Position numbers and translations under genes: made by a program
The notes under the pieces: model-generated
Told to the model about the DNA's origin: nothing
Database searches by the model: none
What the model saw: only the letters and a program-made list of their open reading frames with translations
Origin: Mycobacterium heckeshornense
GTDB taxonomy: Bacteria > Actinomycetota > Actinomycetes > Mycobacteriales > Mycobacteriaceae
Direction of reading: 5' to 3'
Length of the DNA: 64,000 nt
Assembly (NCBI RefSeq): GCF_016592155.1
Contig: NZ_AP024237.1
Location: 2,790,001-2,854,000, forward strand
Part shown: in pieces, positions 43,385-51,729 of the stretch
Numbering within the stretch: position 1 is the stretch's first letter
How the letters are laid out: every line of letters begins with the position of its first letter

Positions 43385-44840
43385 GCTCCGCTCATCTGCA
43401 TTCATGATGCTATGCGATCGTCCTGACAGGTTGGGTTGGCGCCACGCTTGTTTCGGTGTGGGTTTCCGGATTCCTTTGTGGGAGTTCAGTCGGTGGGTCG
43501 TGCAGTGTGCGCCGTAGGTCGGCCAGCAGCCGCAGCCCGGCCGGGGTCATGGTGAATCCGCGCCATCCGGCTGAGGCGCGATCAAGCACCGCCCACACCA
43601 GTTTGAGGCAGGAGTGCTCACCGGGCAGCCGGCCGATCACCTTGACCCGGCGCCGTGTCTCGCCGACAGTGCGCTCGATGAAGTTCGAATGCCGCACCCG
43701 TGGCCAATGCGCGCGCGGAAATCGCAGATAGACCGTTAGCGAGCCGCGGTCATCGAGCAGGCAACGCACCGCGCCCGGGTAGCAGTCGCGCCAGCGCTTG
43801 GCGAACGCGTCGATCCTGTTCTGGGCGAGTTTGACCGCATCCAGGCCGGGTTCGATGTTGTCGGGCAGATCGAAAATCGCCCAATAGTCGGCCTTGACCT
43901 CGGCAGCCGCGTGCCTGGGTATTTTTGCTAAAAGGTTGCCGGCGCGATGAATAAGGCAGCGCTGCCGCAGCGCCGCGCCCATGGTGCGCTCGACCGCGCC
44001 GATCAACCCCGGTGCGCCGTCGGAGATCACCAGCAGCGGACAGGCCAGGCCGCGCTCGCCGAGCCCGGTGAGGAAACCTTCCCAAGCGTCGCCGGACTCG
44101 CTGGCAGCCACATCCAGCCCGACGAACACCGGTTTGCCGTCGGTGTCGATGCCCCAGGCGGCCAGCACCGGCTCCGCCGCGGCGTGGGCGTGGTACTTGA
44201 AATGGCTGCCGTCGAGGAACAGGTACTCCAATTCGATGCCGTCAAGACGGCGCCTACTTCAGGCCTGGAACTGCTCGCGGATGTCTTCGCAGATCCGCGA
44301 CACCGTCGACTTGGACACCGCGGCGGCCTCGCCGAGCGCCTCGAGCAGGGTAGCCTCCACCTCACGGACCGACAACCCGCGCACGAACCCGGCGATCACC
44401 AGCGCCTCCAACGCATTGGTCTTGCTCACCCCCGTGCCGAACAGCTGGGAGGCGAACCGCTCGGTGGTGCCACGCACCTTCGGCCGCTCCAACGTGATGG
44501 GCCCTGCGGTGGTCTTCACCGTGGTCGGGCAATAGCCGTTGCGCATCCCGGCACGGGCGTCCTCGCAGGTCACGGCCCGCTGGTAGCGGTCGCGGCCCAA
44601 AAACGCGGTCACCTCGGCCTCGATCGCGGTCTGCAACAGCACCCGTGCACCCAGCCGAGCCACCTCCTCAATCGCACCCGCCAGATCCTCTCCACCGGCG
44701 AACACCCCATCAATTTCTGCCTGCAACCGCTGCGCAGGCGATAACCTCTTCGACACGGACGTAGGCTCCTTCCCTCAGACTTGCTCGTCTTCGACGCAAC
44801 CTACGTCCGAACCCTTTTACACCGCCGCAGGGACACCACC
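43345..44840 (-). mobile_element. IS256-family element type C, copy 2 (1496 bp)
   Basis: The ends match copy 1 (GGTGGCGTCCC and GGGACACCACC), with an exact 8-bp duplication CAGCCCAC at 43337-43344 and 44841-44848. The insertion truncated the tail of the TetR fusion gene. Confidence 0.92.
43410..44756 (-). pseudogene. IS256-family transposase type C, copy 2, with in-frame TGA
   Basis: The protein is parallel to the intact transposase at 39958 over its whole length. The single defect is a TGA at 44258-44256 where EQFQA is followed by SRRRLDGIELEYLFLDGSH; copy 1 has EQWSARRLDDVELDYLFLDGSH. The TGA most likely replaced a Trp TGG. The downstream part retains DGSHFKYHAHAAAEP, VISDGAPGLIGAVERTMG and RHSNFIERTVGETRRRVK. 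It is probably inactive, though copy 1 could supply transposase in trans. Confidence 0.9.
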
Positions 44841-44912
44841 CAGCCCACCCCATCGACATTCGGCCGCCAAAGCTCGAGCGCCGGTAACCCGCCGTAACGA
44901 CAGTGGGCGCCG

Positions 44913-44990
44913 CTACAGACCCCGGTCGCGGCCGATAATGTCTTTCATGAATCTCGGTGGTGCCGTTAGCCGTGCTCTGCGCGTGGCGCG
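44913..44990 (-). pseudogene. 3' remnant of an acyl-CoA dehydrogenase
   Basis: On the minus strand AQSTANGTTEI is followed, after one extra base, by MKDIIGRDRGL and TAG. This is the usual C-terminal ending of acyl-CoA dehydrogenases. Only about 25 codons survive, next to the 3' end of a broken thiolase. Confidence 0.65.
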
Positions 44991-45009
44991 GAATCGGTGA
45001 CCGCGCCGG

Positions 45010-45850
45010 TCACAGCAGCTCCGCAATGGTCGCGTCGGCTTGGCCGCCGCCTTCGCACATGGTCTGCAGGCCGTAACGAATCCCGTTGTCCCTCATGTGG
45101 TAGACCATCGTGGTCATGATGCGCGCGCCCGAGGCGCCCAACGGGTGACCGAGCGCAATAGCCCCCCGAGGGGGTTGAGGTTGTTCGCATCAGCACCGAG
45201 ATCGGCCAGCCAGGCCAGCGTGACCGGCGCGAAGACCTCACTGACTTCGAAGACGCCGATCTCACCGATGGCCAAACCCGAGCGCTTCAGTGCCTTCTGT
45301 GGGGCTGGAATGGGCGCGGTCAGCATGATCACCGGATCGGTTGCAGCCACCACCGCCGTGTGCACCCTGGCGATCGGCGTGCATCGCAGCTCTTTGGCTT
45401 TCTGCGCCGACATCAACAGCAGCGCCGCCGAAGCATCAGAGATCTGCGAGGAGTTGCCCGCGTGGATCACGCCGTTGTCGGTGAATACCGGCGCGAGCTG
45501 GGCCATCTTCTCCAGCGACGAGCCCCGCCGGATCCCCTCGTCGGTTGCCACCACAGTGCCCTCGGCATCGGTGATGGGCACGATCTGATCGTCAAACGCG
45601 CCGCAATCCTGCGCGGCGGCGGCCTTTTCGTGCGATTGGAGTGAAAACTCGTCGAGTGTGGTGCGGTCGAAGCCCCCACCGCTCGGCGATCATCTCTGTA
45701 CCGATGCCCTGATTGGGCTGCACACCGTAGCGCACCGTGAACCCGTCCGGGAAGGATCCCCGCCGCCGACGGTGGTGGTGGTGCCGATCGGCATCCGCGA
45801 CATGGATTCCATACCGCCGGCAATGACCACGTCGTAGTGGCCGGCCACCA
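45010..45850 (-). pseudogene. Thiolase, 3' part, frameshifted and split by a transposon
   Basis: The minus strand contains VVAGHYDVVIAGGMESMSRMPIGT at the transposon junction, FPDGFTVRYGVQPNQGIGTEMIAERWG, then ITDAEGTVVATDEGIRRGSSLEKMAQLAPVFTDNGVIHAGNSSQISD in another frame. The end is ALGHPLGASGARIMTTMVYHMR and TMCEGGGQADATIAELL, with the catalytic His and second Cys. At least three frame changes occur (near 45765, 45690 and 45170). The 5' part lies beyond the three-gene transposon at 49198-49453. Confidence 0.88.
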
Positions 45851-46049
45851 CATGTTGACCGTCTCTTTGGATGGCGACCACGGGGTGGCCATTCTTCATT
45901 GAGTCTGCCGATGTGACGGTCGGTGTGGCGGCGGGGTTGATCTTGTTCGTGTGCACCGTCAGTGTGACGAGGAACTGATGGGTGCGCGGCACCCCGCTGA
46001 AGTCTTGGTCGGCTTGCGGGGTGCCGCGCTGTAGTGCTCGGAGGCACCG

Positions 46050-46643
46050 ATGGTGACGGTAGAGGCTGATGTTGTCCGCGTCGAGTCCCGGTTGGCGGCT
46101 GGGGAGATCGCGTGTCCGGCATGCGGGGACGGGGTGCTGGGTGGCTGGGGGTATGCCCGGGCCCGTCAGATCGAGGGACTGCGTGATGTGGTGCGGCCGC
46201 GGCGGGCGAGATGCCGAGTGTGCATGGTGACCCACGTGTTGTTGCCGGTGACTGTGTTGTTGCGTAGAGCGTATGCAGCGGAACGGATTTGGGCCGCGTT
46301 GATAGCTCGTGCTCAGGGGTTGGGGCATCGCCGGATCGCCGCGGATGTGGGGGTGCCGGCGGCGACGGTGCGGGGTTGGCTGCGCCGGGCGGCGCAGCGG
46401 CTGGAGGTGATCCGGTCGTGGTTTATCGGTGTCGCGGTGGCCGCCGGGGTGGACGTGGTGATCCCGGATGGGACGGGTTGTGCGTGGCGGGATGCGTTGG
46501 CCGCGGTGGCGACCGCGACCGTGGCGATCCGGTTCCGCTTCGGTGCGGGTGGGTTGCTGGGCGCGGTGACGCCAGATCGGGTAGCGGTCGCGGCCAGTGG
46601 TGGTCGGCTGCTGGCACCGCGCTGGTCGCCACCGCGGCGCTGA
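46050..46643 (+). CDS. DUF6431-like zinc-finger/HTH protein of the transposon
   Basis: The 197-residue protein has IACPACGDGVLGGWGYARAR followed by RRARCRVCMVTHVLLPVTVLLRRAYAAERIW, which looks like a C2C2 zinc ribbon. A helix-turn-helix follows in GLGHRRIAADVGVPAATVRGWLRRAAQRL. I associate this layout with the DUF6431 family found next to transposase genes; the role is not established to my knowledge. It could recognise transposon ends or select targets. It is the first of three co-directional genes, with about 120 bases before the integrase. The C-terminal part is hydrophobic and alanine-rich. Confidence 0.7.
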   Translation: MVTVEADVVRVESRLAAGEIACPACGDGVLGGWGYARARQIEGLRDVVRPRRARCRVCMVTHVLLPVTVLLRRAYAAERIWAALIARAQGLGHRRIAADVGVPAATVRGWLRRAAQRLEVIRSWFIGVAVAAGVDVVIPDGTGCAWRDALAAVATATVAIRFRFGAGGLLGAVTPDRVAVAASGGRLLAPRWSPPRR

Positions 46644-46761
46644 GGCTGCGCAACACGAATCGCCCCTGACGCGTAAGCGGCGTGATCGGTGATCCTCACC
46701 AAGGCACCTGCGCGGCAACGGTTTCGGGCAGGGCCTTCGATTGGAGAGGAAAACCGAGAAG

Positions 46762-48222
46762 ATGTCGTTGGAGGAGCACAAGCGCCGCGAGCGAGCCCAA
46801 GCAATCGGGTTGTTCCGCTATCAGCTGATCTGTCCGGCCCTAGATGCGGGGTTATCGACCAAGCAGCGCGGCAAGCTGGTGCGCCAGATCGCCGCCGGTA
46901 CCCATAGCGACCCATTCGGCAATCAGGTGCGGATCTCGCGGGAGACGCTGGACCGTTGGATCCGCCGCTACCGGTCCGGCGGGTTCGAGGCGCTGGTGCC
47001 CGCGCCGCGCCGGCTGGCCGCGCGTACCGACGCGCAGGTGCTGGAGCTGGCCGCGTCGCTCAAGCGGGAGAATCCGACCCGCACCGCCACACAGGTGGCT
47101 CGGATCCTGCGCACCGCGACCGGGTGGGCGCCCTCGGAGTCCACCTTGCTACGCCATTTTCACCGGCTGGAGTTGATGGGCCCGGCCACCGGCGAGCTAC
47201 CCGGGGTGTTCGGCCGGTTCGAGGCCGCCGACCCCAATGAGCTGTGGTGCGGCGATGCTCTGCACGGCCCGCGGGTTGGCGACCGCAAGACCTACCTTTT
47301 CGCCTTCATCGACGATCACTCTCGGTTGTTGGCCGGCTACCGGTTTGGCTTCGCCGAAGACACCGTGCGCTTGGCCGCAGCGTTGCGCCCCGCACTGGCT
47401 GCCCACGGGGTGCCTGGCTCGGTCTATGTCGATAACGGCTCGGCGTTTTGTGACGCCTGGTTGTTGCGGGCATGTGCGAAACTCGGGGTGCGCCTTGTTC
47501 ATTCCCAACCAGGTCGGCCTCAAGGTCGGGGCAAGATCGAACGATTCTTTCGCACCGTACGCGAACAATTCCTGGTGGAGGTGACTGACACCAGCACCGA
47601 AGACCTCGCTGCCGCCGGGGTCGATCACGCCACCGCGTTGTTGGAGCTTAACCGGCTGTTCGTCGCCTGGGTGGAAACCGAATATCACCGCCGCACCCAT
47701 ACCGAGACCGGGCAAAGCCCGCTGGATCGGTGGGAGGCCGGCTGGGACCGGCTCGGGCGGACCCCGGCCATGCCGACCGCCGATGATTTGACCGAGGCGT
47801 TTTTGTGGTCCGAATACCGCGTGGTGACCAAGACCGCCACCGTGTCGCTGCACGCTAACACCTACCAGGTCGACGCGGCCCTGGTTGGGCGCAAGGTGGA
47901 GCTGGTGTTCTCCCCATTCGACCTGGAAACCGTCGAAGTCCGCTACCGCGACAAGAGTTTCGGCAAAGCCCTGCCGCACAGCATCTCTCGCCACACCCAC
48001 CCCAAGGCCAAACCGGAAACACCCGAGCTCGAGCCGCCGGCAGCGACGGGGATCGACTATTTGGCGCTGACCGCCGCCGCTCACCACGAGCAGCTACGCC
48101 GCGACGAACGCATCGGCTATCACGCCCTCTACGGCCAGGACAGCGAGATTGCCGGCCAGCTATCCCTCGACGACCTTGCACCCAGCGGCGACGCCGATCA
48201 CGATGGTGAGGTGTCGGCGTGA
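46762..48222 (+). CDS. Mu/TniA-type integrase-core transposase
   Basis: The ~486-residue protein begins MSLEEHKRRERAQAIGLFRYQLI. Two N-terminal helix-turn-helix regions are present (LSTKQRGKLVRQIAAGTHSDPFG and ISRETLDRWIRRYRSGGFEALVPAPR). The integrase core has Asp in ELWCGDALHGPRVGDRKTYLFAFIDDHSRLLAGYRF, Asp in GSVYVDNGSAFCDAWLLRACAKLGVRLVHSQPGRPQGRGKIERFFRTVREQF, and the Glu in that KIERFF. A Mu-transposase C-terminal beta-barrel follows (VSLHANTYQVDAALVGRKVELVF). I prefer the ATG at 46762 to a TTG at 46741. Its stop overlaps the ATPase start in GTGA, so the two proteins are made together. Confidence 0.92.
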   Translation: MSLEEHKRRERAQAIGLFRYQLICPALDAGLSTKQRGKLVRQIAAGTHSDPFGNQVRISRETLDRWIRRYRSGGFEALVPAPRRLAARTDAQVLELAASLKRENPTRTATQVARILRTATGWAPSESTLLRHFHRLELMGPATGELPGVFGRFEAADPNELWCGDALHGPRVGDRKTYLFAFIDDHSRLLAGYRFGFAEDTVRLAAALRPALAAHGVPGSVYVDNGSAFCDAWLLRACAKLGVRLVHSQPGRPQGRGKIERFFRTVREQFLVEVTDTSTEDLAAAGVDHATALLELNRLFVAWVETEYHRRTHTETGQSPLDRWEAGWDRLGRTPAMPTADDLTEAFLWSEYRVVTKTATVSLHANTYQVDAALVGRKVELVFSPFDLETVEVRYRDKSFGKALPHSISRHTHPKAKPETPELEPPAATGIDYLALTAAAHHEQLRRDERIGYHALYGQDSEIAGQLSLDDLAPSGDADHDGEVSA

Positions 48223-49034
48223 GTATCCAACGGCTGCAATCACATTGGGGATTCACCCGGATGCCGTTCGGACGTGACCTGGCGCCAGCCATGCTGCACC
48301 GCCATAGCGGCCACGGTGAGGCGGTCGCCCGCATCACCTGGTGTGTGGACCAGCGTGCGATCGGAGTGATCACCGGCGAGGTCGGCGCGGGCAAGACCGT
48401 GGCCGTGCGGGCGGCCACCGCCAACCTGGATCCGTCTCGGCACGTGTTCATCTACCTGGCCAACCCCACCATCGGGGTGCGCGGCATGCTCACCCACATC
48501 GTGGCCGCGCTCGGGCACACCCCCGCCTATCACAAATCAGCCCTGGCCCCCCAAGCCGCCGAGGCGCTGGCCACCGAACACGCCGAACGGGGCCGCAATC
48601 CCGTGCTGGTCGTCGATGAGGCCCACCTACTCGATAACCACCAGCTCGAAGCGATCCGGCTCTTGACCAACCACGAGATGGACAGTGGATCCCCGTTCGC
48701 CGTCGTGCTCATCGGCCAACCCAGCCTGCGCCACCGGCTCCGGCTCGGGGTGCTCGCCGCGTTAGATCAGCGCATCGCAGTCCGCTACACCATCGCCGGG
48801 ATGAACGGCGCCGACACCGCCGACTACATCCGCCATCACTGCAAAATCGCCGGACGCTCCGACACCCTCTTCTCCGAGGACGCCATCGGGCTGATCCACA
48901 ACGCCTCCCGCGGTCACCCCCGCGCGGTCAACAACCTGGCCCTGCACGCGCTGACCGCCGCGTTCGCCGCCGATCACGCCATCGTCGACGAAAAGGCCGC
49001 TCGCATCGCGATCAGCGAAACCGCCGCGGACTGA
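48219..49034 (+). CDS. ExeA/TniB-type AAA ATPase of the transposon
   Basis: The 271-residue protein starts at a GTG (MSIQRLQSHWGFTRMPFGRDL). Walker A is GVITGEVGAGKTVAVRAA near residue 55, Walker B is NPVLVVDEAHLLDNHQLEAIRLLTN near 130, and a sensor region is in FAVVLIGQPSLRHRL. Relatives TniB, MuB and TnsC polymerise on DNA with ATP, select target sites and activate the integrase. Its translation is coupled to the integrase gene. The transposon's terminator-like hairpin follows within 70 bases. Confidence 0.92.
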   Translation: MSIQRLQSHWGFTRMPFGRDLAPAMLHRHSGHGEAVARITWCVDQRAIGVITGEVGAGKTVAVRAATANLDPSRHVFIYLANPTIGVRGMLTHIVAALGHTPAYHKSALAPQAAEALATEHAERGRNPVLVVDEAHLLDNHQLEAIRLLTNHEMDSGSPFAVVLIGQPSLRHRLRLGVLAALDQRIAVRYTIAGMNGADTADYIRHHCKIAGRSDTLFSEDAIGLIHNASRGHPRAVNNLALHALTAAFAADHAIVDEKAARIAISETAAD

Positions 49035-49100
49035 ACCTGATTCACGTCAACACGACCAGCACCGCATCAACCCGACCAGCACTCCGTCACCACGCCCACC

Positions 49101-49132
49101 ACGGCCCCGCTCACCACACCGAGCGGGGCCGT
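49101..49132 (+). terminator. Strong hairpin at the transposon right end
   Basis: ACGGCCCCGCT and AGCGGGGCCGT form an 11-bp perfect stem around a ten-base loop, about 65 bases after the ATPase stop. No long U-run follows, as is common in mycobacteria. It could also stop transcription entering from outside. Confidence 0.6.
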
Positions 49133-49197
49133 TCTCATCATCGGATCGTCGTCAACATCGATGACGCCCTCATCGTCATCTTCAGCGACGCGCAACA

Positions 49198-49453
49198 CCA
49201 CACCGGCGGCAGCGAAGTGCACCGACTGCTGACTGGACCCGCATTGGCGGTCGACGGTGACACCGGCCACAGTCTCCGCCCACCCCGCCGCCAGCCGCCG
49301 CCGTTCGCGCGATATCGAGAGCCTGATCGCCGGCCTGCATCACGCACCCCCAGATCACGTCATCGACGACCGCGGGATCGATACCGACCCGATTAACCAG
49401 CGCGTTGGGCACCTGTACCGACAGCTCCGCAAGGTGTATCACCGACAAGCCGG
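49198..49453 (-). pseudogene. Thiolase, 5' part, truncated by an IS256 element
   Basis: The minus strand reads GLSVIHLAELSVQVPNALVN and continues [32 protein letters not shown]. After a frame change it gives [25 protein letters not shown], with the acyl-accepting cysteine in RQCGSS. The next residues AGHYDVVIAGG lie on the far side of the transposon at 45850. The first ~35 codons were lost at the IS256 left end. Confidence 0.85.
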
Positions 49454-50212
49454 GACTGTACAAAGAACGGTGTAACTGCTGAGAAGTAGGAGGCACCTGT
49501 GACTGATGTGGTTAGTAATCAAGATAGTCCTGTGGACCTGGATGCGGCGCCGCCGGCGCAGCCGCTGTTGAGTGAGGCCAGCAACGATGAGTTGGTGCGG
49601 CTGTTGGCCGAGCGGGCCCGCGCGCAGGGCCTGAAGCTGGCCGGTGAAGGTGGCCTGCTGTCCCATTTGACCAAGCGCGTGGTCGAGTCGGCGCTGGAGG
49701 GCGAGCTCGACGATCACCTGGGCTACGGCAAGCACGATCCGGTCGGGCGCGGCAGCGGCAATTCCCGCAATGGCAGCCGGGCCAAAACGGTGGTGACCGA
49801 GGCGGGTCCGGTGGATATCGAAGTGCCGCGGGATCGGGCCGGCTCGTTTGAGCCGCAGATCGTCAAGAAGCGCCAGCGGCGGCTGAGCGGCGTGGAGGAT
49901 CTGGTGATTTCATTGAGCGCCAAGGGTTTAACGCACGGTGAGATCAGCGCGCACCTGGCCGAGGTGTATGGGGCGGCTGTGTCCAAACAGACCATCTCCA
50001 CGATCACCGACCGGGTGCTCGAAGGCATGGCCGAGTGGCAAAGCCGCCCCTTGGATCCGGTGTATCCGGTGATCTTCATCGATGCGGTCAACGTCAAGAT
50101 TCGTGATGGCAATGTCGCCGACCGGCCAATCTATCTGGCGCTGGCCGTCACCGTCGAGGGCACCCGCGACATCCTCGGATTATGGGCCGGTGAGCACGGC
50201 GACGGGGAGGGA
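49454..50212 (+). mobile_element. IS256-family element type B, 5' half only
   Basis: The left end with AACGGTGTAACTGCTGAGA matches the residual IS256 end at 26412. The element is continuous to codon Gly at 50210-50212 and then changes to the tyrosine-recombinase element. Its 3' half is not found in the window; the sequence beyond that element belongs to IS256 type A. Confidence 0.82.
49499..50212 (+). pseudogene. IS256-family transposase type B, 5' half
   Basis: From the GTG at 49499 the frame reads MTDVVSNQDSPVDLDAAPPA and has HLTKRVVESALEGELDDHLGYGKHDPVGRGSGNSRNG. The first catalytic aspartate is in YPVIFIDAVNVKI. It ends at ILGLWAGEHGDGEG. In other members AK(Y/F)W would follow. The frame stays open for a few codons in the inserted element. 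It is truncated before the second catalytic aspartate and cannot be active. Confidence 0.88.
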
Positions 50213-50216
50213 TATG

Positions 50217-50233
50217 GAACGAGCACAGGTTCG
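50217..50233 (+). repeat. Left terminal inverted repeat of the tyrosine-recombinase element
   Basis: GAACGAGCACAGGTTCG, beginning four bases inside the junction. It pairs with 53372-53388 on the opposite strand with three mismatches. It overlaps a 29-codon open frame that starts at 50214. Confidence 0.65.
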
Positions 50234-50355
50234 TTTCCCCGGATTGGCGCTGCTGCCTGAGGTTTTCCGGTCTACGGGCGTGTCGCTGATGTTCCAGGTG
50301 TAAGCCCGCGAGTTAAGGTACTGCCTTGAAACCCTAGGTGCGAGGAAGGTACGCG

Positions 50356-51408
50356 GTGGGAGACGGGCGGCTGCGGGTGATCACCGGCGAGGTCGCGGCG
50401 GTCGTGGAGACGCGAGATCCGCAGCGGTTTCAGGCCGAATGCGTGGAGGCGTTCGTGGCGTCGTGGACCGCGCGCGGGTTCGCCGAATCGACGATCACCA
50501 ACGACGTCGGTGTGTTGGAGCGGATGCTGGTGGCGCTGGGGCGCCCGGCGTGGGAGGTGACCGCTGAGGACGTCGACCGGGTGGTGGGCGAGCTCGCCAG
50601 TTCGGGTCGGGCGGTGTCGACGCGACGCAATTATCTGCAGGTGTTCAAGGGCTTTCACCGGTTCCTTGAGGTCCGCAAGGCCGCGGAGATCGAGGCGGCG
50701 TTCGGGGTCCGGCTGGCCTGTCCATTGGACGAGTTCAACGCCGCCCGCCATGTCAGCGACGACTCGCCGAGCACGGAGGCGCCGCCGACGGCGGAGCGGG
50801 TGGGCGCGTTCTTCGAGTTCCTGAAGGGTCGGATTGCGACTGCCCGCAAGTATGCGCCGGCCGCGCGGGATTATGCGCTGTTCCGCACGCTGTATCACGC
50901 CGGGCTGCGGTCGGAAGAAGTGGTGATGCTCGACTGCTCGGATGTGCATTTTGGGCGCGGCACGTTCGGCAAGCTGCATGTGCGGTTCGGTAAGGGCGCC
51001 AAGGGCTCCGGGCCGCGGCCGCGTTGGGTGCCGATGTTAGACGGGCTGGATCTGGTGTTGCGCTGGTATCTCGACGATGTGCGCGGCCGGTTCCCGGACA
51101 GTCCGGTGTTGCTGTGTGATGAGTCCGGCGGCCCAATGGCCGCGGCCACCATCCGCAACCGGTTGCGGCATTTGATGAGAGTGGAAGGCCGGCCTGAAGG
51201 TGAGTGGTTCAGCCCGCATGGGATGCGCCGTGCCTGTGCGACCCACAACTATGAGCGAGGCGTGGATCTCGTTGCCATTCAACAGCTTTTAGGACACTGG
51301 ACGGTCGCGTCGACCATGCGGTATGTGCGCCCGTCGGAGACCTTCATCGAAGACGCCTATCAGCGTGCGATCTCGGCGACGCTGAGCGAACTGACCGGGC
51401 AGGAGTGA
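50356..51408 (+). CDS. Tyrosine recombinase (integrase, phage-integrase family)
   Basis: The 350-residue protein has an N-terminal core-binding domain (VEAFVASWTARGFAESTITNDVGVLERMLVALGRPAWEVTAEDVDRVVGEL) and a complete catalytic domain. The catalytic residues are Arg in LYHAGLRSEEVVMLD, Lys in VRFGKGAKGSGPRPRWV, His and Arg in FSPHGMRRACATHNYERG, the GHW motif in IQQLLGHWTVASTMRYVRPS, and the nucleophile Tyr in that MRYV. I chose the GTG at 50356 because AGGAAGG lies upstream of it; a GTG at 50338 is in frame. Its stop overlaps GTGA with the next gene. It should cut and rejoin the element ends. Confidence 0.93.
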   Translation: MGDGRLRVITGEVAAVVETRDPQRFQAECVEAFVASWTARGFAESTITNDVGVLERMLVALGRPAWEVTAEDVDRVVGELASSGRAVSTRRNYLQVFKGFHRFLEVRKAAEIEAAFGVRLACPLDEFNAARHVSDDSPSTEAPPTAERVGAFFEFLKGRIATARKYAPAARDYALFRTLYHAGLRSEEVVMLDCSDVHFGRGTFGKLHVRFGKGAKGSGPRPRWVPMLDGLDLVLRWYLDDVRGRFPDSPVLLCDESGGPMAAATIRNRLRHLMRVEGRPEGEWFSPHGMRRACATHNYERGVDLVAIQQLLGHWTVASTMRYVRPSETFIEDAYQRAISATLSELTGQE

Positions 51409-51410
51409 GT

Positions 51411-51728
51411 ATGCAGATCAGGTGGAAACTTCGGATGGCCGCCGCCCAGCGGGAGGTGTGGACCGGCGCCCAACTGCAACGGCTGCTGGCGGAGAAGGCT
51501 GGATTGGAGCTGTCTTCGGCGTCGGTGTCGGCGTTGTTCACCAAACAGCCCAGTCAGATCAAGCTGTCCACCTTGATCGCGTTGTGCACCGCACTGGAAT
51601 GCTCGCCCAATGACCTGTTTGACATCGATACCACCCCTGTCACACAACAGATTTCACCGAAGCCGGCCAAGGTCGCGGTCAACGACGCGCCAGCGTCGCG
51701 GCGGGGCCGGTCGATGCCGCCGATCTAG
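51411..51728 (+). CDS. Small Cro/C1-type HTH protein of the recombinase element
   Basis: The 105-residue protein (MQIRWKLRMAAAQREVWTGA...) has a helix-turn-helix in LQRLLAEKAGLELSSASVSALFTKQPSQIKLSTLIALCTALECSPNDLFDI, a pattern of XRE-family regulators. The tail is Pro/Ala/Arg-rich. AGGAG lies five bases before the ATG; a GTG at 51405 overlaps the recombinase stop. It sits between the two recombinase-like genes with one base before the next ATG. It may regulate the operon or help assemble the recombination complex. The three-gene order recalls Tn554, where a small third protein is also encoded, though homology is not shown. Confidence 0.8.
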   Translation: MQIRWKLRMAAAQREVWTGAQLQRLLAEKAGLELSSASVSALFTKQPSQIKLSTLIALCTALECSPNDLFDIDTTPVTQQISPKPAKVAVNDAPASRRGRSMPPI

Positions 51729-51729
51729 C

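Larger units (their letters stand above)
45851..49197 (+). mobile_element. Complete Mu/Tn7-like three-gene transposon (3347 bp)
   Basis: The ends are 5'-TGTTGACCGTC at 45851 and, on the other strand, TGTTGCGCGTC ending at 49197. They agree further inward (CT and ATG-x-CG). A 5-bp duplication CCACA lies at 45846-45850 and 49198-49202. Near the right end TCAACACGACCAGCAC and TCAACCCGACCAGCAC are tandem repeats, probable transposase sites. TG...CA ends, 5-bp duplication and integrase plus ATPase genes are features of Mu/Tn7/Tn5053-type transposons. It splits a thiolase gene. Confidence 0.9.

Noticed and set aside
39894..44840. Composite transposon made of two same-direction IS256 copies around the TetR gene
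   Set aside because: Each copy has its own exact 8-bp duplication (CACCATGA and CAGCCCAC) and the outer flanks do not match, so they inserted separately.
45690..46781. Long open frame on the minus strand across the transposon left end
   Set aside because: It is antisense to the DUF6431-like gene and runs across the transposon boundary; the composition is Arg/Pro/Thr-rich without motifs.
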